64,000 nucleotides of DNA, taken from assembly GCA_036378675.1 (NCBI GenBank), contig DASUWA010000027.1, positions 1 through 64,000 of the forward strand, given 5' to 3'. Both the position numbers and the translations under genes were made by a program. Numbering within the stretch: the stretch's first letter is position 1; each line of letters begins with the position of its first letter. This DNA is from Acidimicrobiales bacterium (lineage in GTDB: Bacteria > Actinomycetota > Acidimicrobiia > Acidimicrobiales > Palsa-688). A model generated the notes under the pieces. It was not told the origin of the DNA, made no database searches, and was given only the letters and a program-made list of their open reading frames with translations. Positions 1-8,016 of the stretch are shown here, piece after piece.

Positions 1-673
1 CACGTTCATGGGTGTTCGCGTCATCTTTGTTGCGATTGCTGCAGGCAGGAGTGGGCTGTGGGTGGCGGGCCCGCCCTCGGGGGGCGGCAGGCTGGGAGGC
101 GGTGTCGTGGTCGATGGCGCTGATGAGCGCCTCGATTGGGGCTTTGAACGGTTCGATGCTGCGGGCGGCGCGGCTGAGGAGCAGAGCACCCTCAAGCGCG
201 GAGATGGTCAGGTCGGCGAGGACAGCGGCGCGACCGGCGGCGACGCCCAGCGGTTCGAAGCGGCTAACTAGCGCCGCCCGCCATCGTGCAAACACGCTGT
301 CGAAGTCGGCGCTGAATTCCTCGTCGCGGGGGGCCAGCTCGAGGACCATCGTGGCGATCGCGCAGCCGCTTTGGTAGCCGGAGCGCTCGAAGCGGTCGGC
401 GAGCATCTGGGCCAGCGCGCGGACGACGGATCCGGGGGTATCGGCGTGGCGGGCGGCCTGCTCGACCATTTCCTCGATCTCGTCACCGGCCATGGCGATG
501 GCTTCGCGGGCCAGTTCCTGCTTGCCGCCGGGGAAGTGGAAGTAGGTCGAGCCGCGGGGTGCGCCGCTCTTGTTGACCACATCGGAGAAGGTGGTGGCGT
601 GGTAGCCGCGCTGGCGGAACAGCTCGGCGGCGGCGTCGATCATCCGGGAACGGCTGTCAGTGCGTCGGGGCAT
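1..673 (-). CDS. TetR-family transcriptional regulator, C-terminus off the window edge
   Basis: Reading the minus strand from the ATG at 671-673 gives an open frame to base 1 with no stop, so the gene continues out of the window. Residues about 8-50 form a TetR helix-turn-helix (GYHATTFSDVVNKSG followed by STYFHF), then a helical ligand-binding region. About 224 residues are visible, already longer than the usual 190-210. The last visible 40 residues are Pro/Arg-rich and may be a disordered tail. It faces away from the dehydrogenase gene at 760 across an 86-bp gap holding an inverted repeat, so it probably represses itself and that gene. The helix-turn-helix and first helices recall the LmrA/YxaF type of TetR repressor; the ligand is unknown. 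Confidence 0.85.
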   Translation of the reverse strand, partial: MPRRTDSRSRMIDAAAELFRQRGYHATTFSDVVNKSGAPRGSTYFHFPGGKQELAREAIAMAGDEIEEMVEQAARHADTPGSVVRALAQMLADRFERSGYQSGCAIATMVLELAPRDEEFSADFDSVFARWRAALVSRFEPLGVAAGRAAVLADLTISALEGALLLSRAARSIEPFKAPIEALISAIDHDTASQPAAPRGRARHPQPTPACSNRNKDDANTHER

Positions 674-696
674 GGTCGATTTTACGTTGACTTATG

Positions 697-737
697 TATG
701 ACGTCCAACATAGCATCGAGCTAAGTCGGACATCATA
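697..737. promoter_or_regulatory. Candidate TetR operator between divergent genes
   Basis: TATGACGTCC (697-706) and GGACATCATA (728-737) are inverted copies with one mismatch, separated by 21 nt. They sit between the TetR start (673) and the dehydrogenase start (760). TTGACT at 687-692 could be a -35 element for the dehydrogenase, which would place the first arm inside the promoter. Function is inferred from position and symmetry. Confidence 0.45.
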
Positions 738-759
738 GTTAGTAACGGTTGGAGGAAGT

Positions 760-1662
760 ATGAGCGCGAAATGGACCCGTCATGACGTGCCAGGCCAGCA
801 GGGACGGCTGGCCGTGGTCACCGGCGGAAACACCGGCCTGGGGTTCGAGACCGCCCAAGTACTCGCCTGGCGAGGCGCGTCGGTGGTCTTGGCCGTGCGG
901 GACATCGAGAAGGGCAAGCGAGCCGCCGCCCGCATCGCCGACACCGCACCCGGCTCGGACGTCATGGTTCAGCCTCTCGACCTGACCTCCCTGGATTCGA
1001 TACGCGCCGCCGCAGACGAGCTGCAGGCCCACCACCCCAGGATCGACGTGCTGATCAACAACGCCGGGGTCATGTTCACGCCGAAGCGGACGACGCGGGA
1101 CGGCTTCGAGCTGCAGTTCGGAACCAACCACCTGGGGCACTTCGCCCTGACCGGACTGCTGCTCGAGTCGATGCTGCCGGTGCCGGGCTCCCGCGTGGTG
1201 ACGGTCTCCAGCGCCGCGCATCGCATTCGCGGCCGGATCAACTTCGACGATCTCCAGGGCCAACGCTCGTACAGCCGGGTGGCCGCCTACAGCCAGTCGA
1301 AGCTGGCGAACCTGATGTTTACCTACGAGTTGCAGCGCCGGCTGTCCGGCCCGGGCACCACCATCGCGGTCGCCGCCCACCCAGGCCTGGCCGCAACCGA
1401 GCTCACGCGCAACTCGCCCGCGATCGCAGCGTTCTTCGCGCAGGCGATCAGCCAGAAGGCAGCCATCGGCGCACTGCCGATTCTGCGCGCTGCGACCGAC
1501 CCCGGTGTGCTCGGCGGCCAGTACTACGGCCCACGCGGACTATTCGGCGCGAGGGGCTACCCCAAACTGGCCAAGTCCAACAAGAAATCTCACGACCCAG
1601 CCATCCAGCGCCGTCTGTGGACAGTCTCCGAAGAGCTGACCGGAGTCACGTTCCCGGTCTGA
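760..1662 (+). CDS. Short-chain dehydrogenase/reductase, retinol-dehydrogenase/WWOX-like
   Basis: 300 residues of the classical SDR fold, an NAD(P)-dependent oxidoreductase. The Rossmann motif TGGNTGLG lies at about residues 22-29, NNAGVM at about 101-106, and the catalytic YSQSK with an upstream Ser (VTVSSAAH) follows. The long C-terminal part resembles the retinol dehydrogenase / WWOX-like branch often annotated as oxidoreductase in actinobacteria. The ATG at 760 is preceded by GGAGGA at 751, a good ribosome-binding site. It is divergent from the TetR gene, so it is the likely target of that repressor. The substrate cannot be read from sequence. Confidence 0.88.
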   Translation: MSAKWTRHDVPGQQGRLAVVTGGNTGLGFETAQVLAWRGASVVLAVRDIEKGKRAAARIADTAPGSDVMVQPLDLTSLDSIRAAADELQAHHPRIDVLINNAGVMFTPKRTTRDGFELQFGTNHLGHFALTGLLLESMLPVPGSRVVTVSSAAHRIRGRINFDDLQGQRSYSRVAAYSQSKLANLMFTYELQRRLSGPGTTIAVAAHPGLAATELTRNSPAIAAFFAQAISQKAAIGALPILRAATDPGVLGGQYYGPRGLFGARGYPKLAKSNKKSHDPAIQRRLWTVSEELTGVTFPV

Positions 1663-1729
1663 CCCGGCCCGGCACGCAGCCTCCCTGCGTCGTACCACTG
1701 GCTCGCCGTCGGTCGCGAATGCGGTCTCC

Positions 1730-3205
1730 TCAGGCAGCTTGGGTCTCGCGGACTTCGACGACCGTGTCTGGCCCGGTTTCCCCCATCCGGCGAAGGAGCG
1801 AGGTGGCCACGCCTATCGACGCCGCTACCACCGACACGATAATTGCTGTCTTGAAGCCGTGGAGGAGGGTGGTGGAGGTATGACCGCCCTTGCTGGCTGC
1901 GTTGTTGACCGCGGTGACGATGGCGAGGACTAGCGCTCCCCCGAACTGGAACGACGTGTTCAAGAGACCACCGGCGAGGCCCTGTTCGTGTGGGGCTATA
2001 CCGTTCGTGGCGGCCATGTTGAGTGGCCCGTAGGCGAGACCGAATCCGAGTCCGGCGAGGAGGAACGTGGGCAGCATGGCGGCCGCGTAGCTCGAACCGT
2101 GGCCGATCGGCAAGAACAGCGAGTAGGCGGTGACGGTGGAAGCCAGCCCGACGATGATGAGGCGGGGGATACCGAAGCGCTCGATCAGCAGTTGCAACCT
2201 CGGCGCGAGCACCGCGACGATCACGCCTGCCGGGAAGATGGACAGTCCGGCGTGCAGCGGAGACCAACCTCGGAGTTGCTGCATGTACAACATGGCAATG
2301 AACTGGAACCCGATCCACCCGCCGAACAAGGCCATCGCAGCGAAGTTGGCGCGGACGAGGGAGGAGGATCGAAGGATGCCTAGGCGTACCAAAGGCGCCT
2401 CGACGCGCTGCTCGTGCAAGACGAACCCCAGCAGTATCGCGATGGCCCCAGCGAACGAACCGACGGTACGACCGGTTGCCCATCCGACCTGGGGCGCTTC
2501 AACGACGGTGAACACGAGCAGCAGGACGGCGGTAGTAAGAGCGACCGCGCCGCTTACGTCGAACTTCTGGGTCAGGTTGGCCTTGCCTTCGGTGTTGGGC
2601 ACGAACTTGACCGCACCGAGCAGGGTTATCGCGGCGACCGCGACCGGCACGAAGAAGACGTACCGCCAGCCGGCGGTCGAGAGTGCGCCGCCGAACACCA
2701 GACCGACAGAGAAGCCAGTCGCGCCGGTGGCGGTATAGACCGAGAGCGCCCGGTTACGGGCCGACCCCTCCGGAAAGGTCGTGGTGATGATCGATAGACC
2801 CGCTGGTGCTGTGAAGGCAGCGCTGATCCCCTTGACGAACCGGGTGGCGATCAGCATTCCTCCGGTGGTGGCGAGTCCGCCGAGACCGGATGCCACAAGG
2901 AAAACCCCGAGCGATACGAGGAACATTCGTCGTCGGCCCAGCAGGTCCGCCGCACGACCGCCGAGGAGAAGAAAGCCGCCGTAGCCGAGGACGTACGCGC
3001 TCACCACCCACTGGAGCGAACTGGTTGACATGTGCAGATCGGTGCGAATTGACGGCAACGCCACGCCGACCATCGATACGTCTAGAGCATCTAGGAACAA
3101 GGCGCCGCACAGGACCAAGAGCGAGGCCCAGGCGCTCCGTGAAAGTTGATTTGGCCCTTCGGCGCTGGCTTGGACTTGGTTCGCGGGCGCGACTGAAGAA
3201 GACAT
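1730..3205 (-). CDS. MFS drug exporter, DHA2 (EmrB/QacA) type
   Basis: 491 residues with many hydrophobic segments spread along the protein, consistent with the 14-helix DHA2 family of proton-driven drug exporters. Helix 1 carries FLDALDVSMVGVALPSI, matching the acidic D1 motif of the family. The loop after helix 2 has GGRAADLLGRRR, the MFS motif A, and helix 5 has the G-rich antiporter motif C region (ATGATGFSVGLVFGGAL). The start is an ATG with AGGAG about 10 nt upstream. It is divergent from the ArsR-type regulator at 3312, suggesting efflux induced by a compound sensed by that regulator. The substrate is unknown. Confidence 0.88.
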   Translation of the reverse strand: MSSSVAPANQVQASAEGPNQLSRSAWASLLVLCGALFLDALDVSMVGVALPSIRTDLHMSTSSLQWVVSAYVLGYGGFLLLGGRAADLLGRRRMFLVSLGVFLVASGLGGLATTGGMLIATRFVKGISAAFTAPAGLSIITTTFPEGSARNRALSVYTATGATGFSVGLVFGGALSTAGWRYVFFVPVAVAAITLLGAVKFVPNTEGKANLTQKFDVSGAVALTTAVLLLVFTVVEAPQVGWATGRTVGSFAGAIAILLGFVLHEQRVEAPLVRLGILRSSSLVRANFAAMALFGGWIGFQFIAMLYMQQLRGWSPLHAGLSIFPAGVIVAVLAPRLQLLIERFGIPRLIIVGLASTVTAYSLFLPIGHGSSYAAAMLPTFLLAGLGFGLAYGPLNMAATNGIAPHEQGLAGGLLNTSFQFGGALVLAIVTAVNNAASKGGHTSTTLLHGFKTAIIVSVVAASIGVATSLLRRMGETGPDTVVEVRETQAA

Positions 3206-3244
3206 CGCAGGTTGCTCCTCTGAGGGGGATTGTTTCTAGGAAAA

Positions 3245-3271
3245 GGTTGCAACCGCCTTTAGTTCGGCGGT
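3245..3271. promoter_or_regulatory. Inverted repeats in the MFS/ArsR divergent promoter region
   Basis: A perfect 10-bp palindrome GGTTGCAACC (3245-3254) overlaps the start of a second inverted repeat, ACCGCC (3252-3257) and GGCGGT (3266-3271). Both lie in the 106-bp gap between the divergent exporter and ArsR genes, the expected place for an ArsR operator. Assigned by position and symmetry only. Confidence 0.4.
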
Positions 3272-3311
3272 GGTGTATGTTTGATGAGCACCGTACAAGG
3301 ATGTTCGATCT

Positions 3312-3614
3312 ATGTCAAACAAGAAATCCAAGGACGAGACGAGCGTGCTTACGGTCCTGCAAGCGCTTTCGGATCCGGTCCGTTTAGACATCGTCAGACA
3401 ACTCGCAGGATGTTCGGACGACTGCGGGATGACGTGCGGGAGCATCGAGATTCCCGTCACCAAGGCGACGGGAACCCACCACTTCAAGGTTCTCCTGGCG
3501 GCGGGGATCACGACCGAGCGAGAGGAGGGGAACCGCAAGTACATCCGGCTAAGGAGGGAGGAATTGAACGATCGGTTTCCCGGGTTGATCGACTTGGTGT
3601 TGAACAGCGAGTAG
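3312..3614 (+). CDS. ArsR-type winged-helix transcriptional regulator
   Basis: 100 residues, the normal size for this family. LQALSDPVRLDIVRQLAG is the typical ArsR first helix pair; residues about 48-70 (IPVTKATGTHHFKVLLAAGITT) form the recognition helix and the start of the wing, with the wing itself at about 71-80. Three cysteines occur in SDDCGMTCG (plus an earlier C) before the recognition helix. They might bind metal or sense redox, but the canonical ELCVCDL arsenic site is absent. It is divergent from the DHA2 exporter, so it most likely represses that gene. There is no downstream partner on the same strand. Confidence 0.82.
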   Translation: MSNKKSKDETSVLTVLQALSDPVRLDIVRQLAGCSDDCGMTCGSIEIPVTKATGTHHFKVLLAAGITTEREEGNRKYIRLRREELNDRFPGLIDLVLNSE

Positions 3615-3753
3615 CTGGCCAGCTAGCCATCAGCGGTTAGCTCCGCCCTCCCCTGATCACCGCCGCCGGGCCGCTGGAAGCCTCGGGTGGGCGAATCGCG
3701 ATTCGACAGCCGTACACAATCACCCGGCCTCGGGCGATAGCACGTTCGATTGA

Positions 3754-4656
3754 TCAGCGGCTCAGGGCGAGGTCGTCGGAGGTTTCGTCGGGAGTGGTGG
3801 GGTGCGTGTCGTGTGGGTCTCCGGCGACCATGGCAGCGAGCAGGGAGAGGGCTTGGGCGCTCGGGCTGCCTGGCGCGACGTGGTAGAGGGTCAGTGTCTG
3901 GTGGTCGGTGTCGGGGATCGGCAGTTTTTGGAAGCTCAGCTCCATCGGGCCGATCAGGGGATGGTCGATGGCAACAGTGCCGCTGCGTTTGGGTCGGGCG
4001 TCGTGCCGCGCCCACAGCTGGCGGAAGCGCTCGCTTCGCACCGAGAGTTCTCCGACCAGTTCGTTGAGCCCGGGATCGTCCATGTCGGGCCCGACCTGGG
4101 CGCGCAGATGGGCGACGGCGGCCTGGGTGAGCCACTCCCAGTCTTGGTGAAGATCGCGCACGTGGGGGTCGAGGAACACGGCGCGGACGAGGTTGGTGCC
4201 CACAGCAAAGAAGTGCGGGAAAAGTGCAATGGCGAGAGGGTTGGCGACGAGCACGTCCGTGTAGCGGTTCTCGACGGCGGCGGGAGTGTCTGTCCAGGAT
4301 TCGATCAGCTGCACGATGCCCGCGGGCACTTTCTCCGGTCGCTGATTTCGACGGCGCCTGGGGCGCGGGCGGCTGGCCAGGCGGTGGAGGTGGGCGGTGG
4401 CGTCGTCGTCGAGCTGCAGGGCCCGTGCGAGCGCGTCGAGAACCTGCGGGGAGGGATGCTGGTCGCGTCCCTGTTCGAGGCGGATGTAGTAGTCGGTGCT
4501 CACGCCGGCCAGCAACGCTACCTCCCCCCGTCGCAGCCCGGGCACCCGGCGACGGCCCTCGACAGCGGGCAGGCCGACGTCCTTCGGGCGGACCAGCTGA
4601 CGACGAGCCCGAAGGTATTCGCCGATCAGGTTCTCACCTGCCACGCCAAAGACCAT
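3754..4656 (-). CDS. XRE-family regulator with MmyB-like ligand-binding domain
   Basis: The N-terminus has an XRE helix-turn-helix (RRVPGLRRGEVALLAGVSTDYYIRLEQGRD). It is followed by a domain with the features of the MmyB-like family: NRYTDVLVANPLA, then a WEWLT..AVAHLRA segment and FQKLPIPDTDHQTLTLYH near the end. I start at the ATG 4654-4656 (MVFGVAGENLIGEYLRARR) because family members begin a few residues before the helix-turn-helix. An in-frame ATG at 4738-4740 would add 28 Pro/Arg-rich residues that look non-native. Such regulators usually control a neighbouring dehydrogenase or exporter gene. The nearest genes here are the ArsR gene and the nitrilase-like gene, so the target is unclear. 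Confidence 0.85.
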   Translation of the reverse strand: MVFGVAGENLIGEYLRARRQLVRPKDVGLPAVEGRRRVPGLRRGEVALLAGVSTDYYIRLEQGRDQHPSPQVLDALARALQLDDDATAHLHRLASRPRPRRRRNQRPEKVPAGIVQLIESWTDTPAAVENRYTDVLVANPLAIALFPHFFAVGTNLVRAVFLDPHVRDLHQDWEWLTQAAVAHLRAQVGPDMDDPGLNELVGELSVRSERFRQLWARHDARPKRSGTVAIDHPLIGPMELSFQKLPIPDTDHQTLTLYHVAPGSPSAQALSLLAAMVAGDPHDTHPTTPDETSDDLALSR

Positions 4657-4860
4657 ACGCCGAGCAGGCGGTGGGGAACATGGCCCTGCCGCTACCAGCC
4701 TCGACGGGTCTCTTGTGGGTGCGGGTCCCCGGCCGCACACTCGCCGCGTGACCGTCAGGAAGGTGCCACGTCCTCAAGACGTCGCGCCTGGGCCGTGTCG
4801 GTTCGAGGACCATCGGCCACGTTCGCCGAGCTTGATCCACACCATTGGTGGAGGTGAAAG

Positions 4861-7014
4861 GTGGGGAGCACCGATATGGACGGCAACCCGTCCGCCCAGG
4901 CAGCCCTCGTTCGGGAGATGAACGGGAAGCTCGAGGCCGGCAGCGCAACCGGACCGCCTGTCCGCAAGTTGTATGAGGACATGAGCGAGCCGACGCTGGG
5001 AACGATTTGGCACGCCGCCAGCGCGACCCCGATCACGGACCGACTTCTGGAGTGGCCCCCTGATGTCTTCGCGCTGACAAATGTGGTGCTGACGCGAGCG
5101 GAAGCGTTCCGCTACGCCCTCTCCGTTGAGGACTGGCCCCCCAGCGGGTTTGGCGAGTGGGCTGAGGCGGTCGAGGAGGCTGGCCGCCGATGGAGTGCCT
5201 GGGCCGAGGACCGGAGCGGCGCCCTGCCCGACCTGGTCGCCGCAGCGTGGAAGGTCTTTTGTGAGGGCGCCGACGTGTCGCTCGAGCAGCTGGCCACCCG
5301 GCGAGAGCACCGACTTCGTGAGGCGCTGTTGACGCTGCACGCCATCGCCGACGAGGCCTGCATCGGGCTGGGCGTGGCGCTGGACAGCTCCCACGCCGAT
5401 GGGTGCGTGTATCGGGCCCGCGGCCGCGAGCTGCTGGCCCGCACCGGGTCGCTCGCCCGCATCGACGCCCGCGTCCTGCGCGTCCTGCCCAAGGTCATCA
5501 CTCCGCCCACGGGACGGCTGGCGTTTTCCCGCTACGTCTGCGTTCAAGGCCCCGGCATCGACGCCCACTGGCACAAGATCCCGGCGCGCCATCGGGGTAC
5601 CGACCTGCGCTCCGAGTACGCCACCTTGCTGTTGCTGCCGTGGCCGCTACGAGTGCAAGCATCCGACTTTCACCCGGTCGGCGATGTGCGGCGGCGGGCC
5701 AAGGACCCATATGGATTCTTCGAGTTCGCCCCCGCCGAAGGGCTCGACCTTGACCTGTTGGATCGGGTGCTGGTCGCTGCCCGCCAAGAGGCGGGCAGCG
5801 TCGACGTCGTCCTGCTGCCAGAGAGCGCCGTCGGCGAAGACGACATCGACGACGTCGAAACCCTGCTGGACCGCCACGGGGTGGTCAATCTGATAGCCGG
5901 GGTGCGCCAGACCACGCCACACTCGGGCCAGTTCCCCAACAATTGGCTGCACATGGGGTTCAACCCCAGACTCGAGAAGGGCGGGCGGGTGCCCAGCGAA
6001 GGACATCAACCGTGGTTTCACATACGCCAGAACAAACACCACCGCTGGTCGCTGGACGAAGACCAGGTGGAGCAGTACCACCTGGGCGGTGCCCTGCACC
6101 CCCACATCCGCTGGTGGGAAGCCATGGACGTACCCCGGAAGGAAATCCAGTTCGTCGAAGTAGCCGAACTGGTGCTGACCACGCTGGTGTGCGAGGACCT
6201 GGCCCACAACGACGAAATCGCGCAGCTCATCCGGTCGGTCGGCCCCACGTTGGTCATGAATATGCTGCTGGACGGGCCGCAGCTCCCCTCCCGCTGGACG
6301 GCCCGATACGCGAGCGTCCTGGCCGACGATCCCGGCTCGGCTGTCCTGACCCTGACCTCCTATGGGATGGTCGAGCGCTCCCGACCCGTCGGCCGAGACG
6401 CCTCTCGGGTCATCGCGCTATGGAAGGACCCCACCCGTGGCGTCCGCGAGATTCCGCTCGAGCCGGGCGCTCAGGGCGTTCTGCTAACCATCTGCATGGA
6501 CCGCGCCACCCGCTACAGCGCCGACGGTCGGTGGCCAATCGACAACAGCACCTCCTGCTACGGCGTGGCCGTCCGCCAAGTCCACGCCGCCAACAACGAC
6601 CCAGGCCCTGGAACACAACGCTCAGCGTCTACCGCCGCTAGCCAGCCGGTGCTGGAACTCGATGAGCTCACCATCCTCACTGCCTGGGCCGAGGGCGTAT
6701 CGGAAGCGGCGGCCTACGCACCCGAGGGCATCGACCGGCTGCTGGCCGCCGCGGGCCCGGGGTCGACATGGCGAGCCGAGCTGCGCCTTCCGGAACCGGC
6801 CCCCTCACTCGCCGCCGCCATCGAATCGCTCGGCCGAGTGGTTCGAGCCGCCCCGCTACCAGCTGGCGCGACGACATTCGACGCCTTGCTCAGCGCAGCC
6901 ACCTCGGATCACGCCGGCGCGACAACCCTAGACGCGGTGGCCCGACGGGCCTTGCTCTCCATGCTCGAAGAACGGCGCACCAGGCAACCCACCCAAGCCA
7001 GTGTCTCCCGCTGA
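4861..7014 (+). CDS. Large protein with nitrilase-like (C-N hydrolase) core and unknown N-terminal domain
   Basis: 717 residues. Residues about 300-560 show the order of conserved elements of the nitrilase superfamily: LLPESA with Glu321, QNKHHRW with Lys392, and TLVCEDLAH with Cys444 as candidate nucleophile. After these come NMLLDGPQ and VLTLTSYGMVERS, like the strands after the nucleophile. The Lys-Cys spacing is longer than in ordinary nitrilases. Residues 1-290 and the C-terminal 130 match nothing I recognise and show no reverse-transcriptase motif. The GTG start is well supported: GGAGGTGA at 4850-4857 lies 6 nt upstream. The gene stands alone, with an oppositely oriented regulator upstream and a convergent ACT gene downstream. 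Nitrilase domains of this kind are known as fusions to some defence-associated reverse transcriptases; a role here is unknown. Confidence 0.75.
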   Translation: MGSTDMDGNPSAQAALVREMNGKLEAGSATGPPVRKLYEDMSEPTLGTIWHAASATPITDRLLEWPPDVFALTNVVLTRAEAFRYALSVEDWPPSGFGEWAEAVEEAGRRWSAWAEDRSGALPDLVAAAWKVFCEGADVSLEQLATRREHRLREALLTLHAIADEACIGLGVALDSSHADGCVYRARGRELLARTGSLARIDARVLRVLPKVITPPTGRLAFSRYVCVQGPGIDAHWHKIPARHRGTDLRSEYATLLLLPWPLRVQASDFHPVGDVRRRAKDPYGFFEFAPAEGLDLDLLDRVLVAARQEAGSVDVVLLPESAVGEDDIDDVETLLDRHGVVNLIAGVRQTTPHSGQFPNNWLHMGFNPRLEKGGRVPSEGHQPWFHIRQNKHHRWSLDEDQVEQYHLGGALHPHIRWWEAMDVPRKEIQFVEVAELVLTTLVCEDLAHNDEIAQLIRSVGPTLVMNMLLDGPQLPSRWTARYASVLADDPGSAVLTLTSYGMVERSRPVGRDASRVIALWKDPTRGVREIPLEPGAQGVLLTICMDRATRYSADGRWPIDNSTSCYGVAVRQVHAANNDPGPGTQRSASTAASQPVLELDELTILTAWAEGVSEAAAYAPEGIDRLLAAAGPGSTWRAELRLPEPAPSLAAAIESLGRVVRAAPLPAGATTFDALLSAATSDHAGATTLDAVARRALLSMLEERRTRQPTQASVSR

Positions 7015-7040
7015 GAACTCGCTCGGACGCTCATGTCCGG

Positions 7041-7643
7041 TCACTCCACGCCTGTTACGTTCATGCACTCCCACAGGCGTATGACAGCGTCGACTCGGGC
7101 TTTCTCGGTGACGGTGAAGTCCATGGTCGCCGGGCGCCGGCCCATAAGGGCGTCGGCTGATCCGGGGATCGGGACGACCAACTGCGGTCCGACATCGCTC
7201 TCGGCGAAGCCGGGGTCGTTGTCGGGGTCGTCGGGCGTCTGCTCGACAACCGACCATTCAGTGGCCGGGCACACTGCGGCGAGGCTGTCGATCAACTCGA
7301 GACCGGCTTCGCCTGCCTGGACCGAGACATTTCCGGTGTCGGTCCTGGTTCTGGCCCCGCGCTCGAGGGCGTCCAGCACCGCGGTTACCACGTCCACCGA
7401 TTGGGCCGGCTCCATCTGGACGATGGTCGCCGCCGCCGTCATCGACAGGTCGGTGCCGAGATCATCGTGGGACGGCTCGGTCTGAAACTCGACGACAAAA
7501 TCGTCAACCGCCGACGCGCCGTCGGTGCTGTGAACGTCGACTGAAAGGATGTTCCCGCCGTGCAGACCGATGACGGTCGCTACCTGGCCGAGAGCGCCCG
7601 CCCGGTCGGCGAGGCAAAGCCGGATACGCACGACGGAATTCAC
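7041..7643 (-). CDS. ACT-domain protein
   Basis: The first 70 residues form an ACT ligand-binding domain (VVRIRLCLADRAGALGQVATVIGLHGGNILSVDVH). The rest (about 130 residues) is acidic and of unknown fold, with a VVTAVLDALERGARTR segment. I placed the start at the GTG 7641-7643, just before the ACT strand; no clear Shine-Dalgarno is visible. An ATG at 7817 would add 58 Arg/Gly-rich residues that do not look like a domain. ACT domains bind amino acids or other small molecules. The divergent neighbour at 8.0 kb also ends in two ACT domains, so the two may sense related ligands or interact. Confidence 0.7.
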   Translation of the reverse strand: MNSVVRIRLCLADRAGALGQVATVIGLHGGNILSVDVHSTDGASAVDDFVVEFQTEPSHDDLGTDLSMTAAATIVQMEPAQSVDVVTAVLDALERGARTRTDTGNVSVQAGEAGLELIDSLAAVCPATEWSVVEQTPDDPDNDPGFAESDVGPQLVVPIPGSADALMGRRPATMDFTVTEKARVDAVIRLWECMNVTGVE

Positions 7644-7652
7644 CGGCCGGAC

Positions 7653-8016
7653 GGTACACGGCGTCCGCGGCCGGGGACCGAAATGGCGGCCAACATTCAC
7701 ACAAGCGCAATAGTTCCGTCGGCCGAACGAAATATTGACGTGGCCGCCGCATGCCGGCGGCCATCCGCCGCCCGATATATCGGCCCAAATGCGGCGACGA
7801 CGTGGAGGCGCACGCATTTTCGGTATGAAGCCCCGACGGTGTTCGCGAAACGTTCATGCTCTGGTGACCCTCCGGAGACCGCGTGGCGGTTAGATGGCTT
7901 CGACGCCGACGTCCATCCTTCCCAGGAGACGAGGCGATCGCGCCGGGCGTGGCACCCGGGGTTCCATCCCCCCCGGGCGACCCGGGTGCCCCCGGCGATA
8001 TCTGTAGCTCCACTCC
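7653..8016. other. Intergenic region between two ACT-domain genes, with a strong inverted repeat
   Basis: About 360 nt with no convincing gene; the open frames on both strands here are Arg/Pro/Gly-rich and lack ribosome-binding sites. GGCACCCGGG (7951-7960) and CCCGGGTGCC (7981-7990) are perfect 10-bp inverted arms around a 20-nt C-rich loop, just upstream of the hydrolase-ACT gene. There is no T-run after it, so it is not a typical intrinsic terminator. It could be an operator or a leader hairpin. Confidence 0.5.

Noticed and set aside
8-377. Short plus-strand frames at the left edge
   Set aside because: They lie opposite the TetR gene and show no domain or ribosome-binding site.
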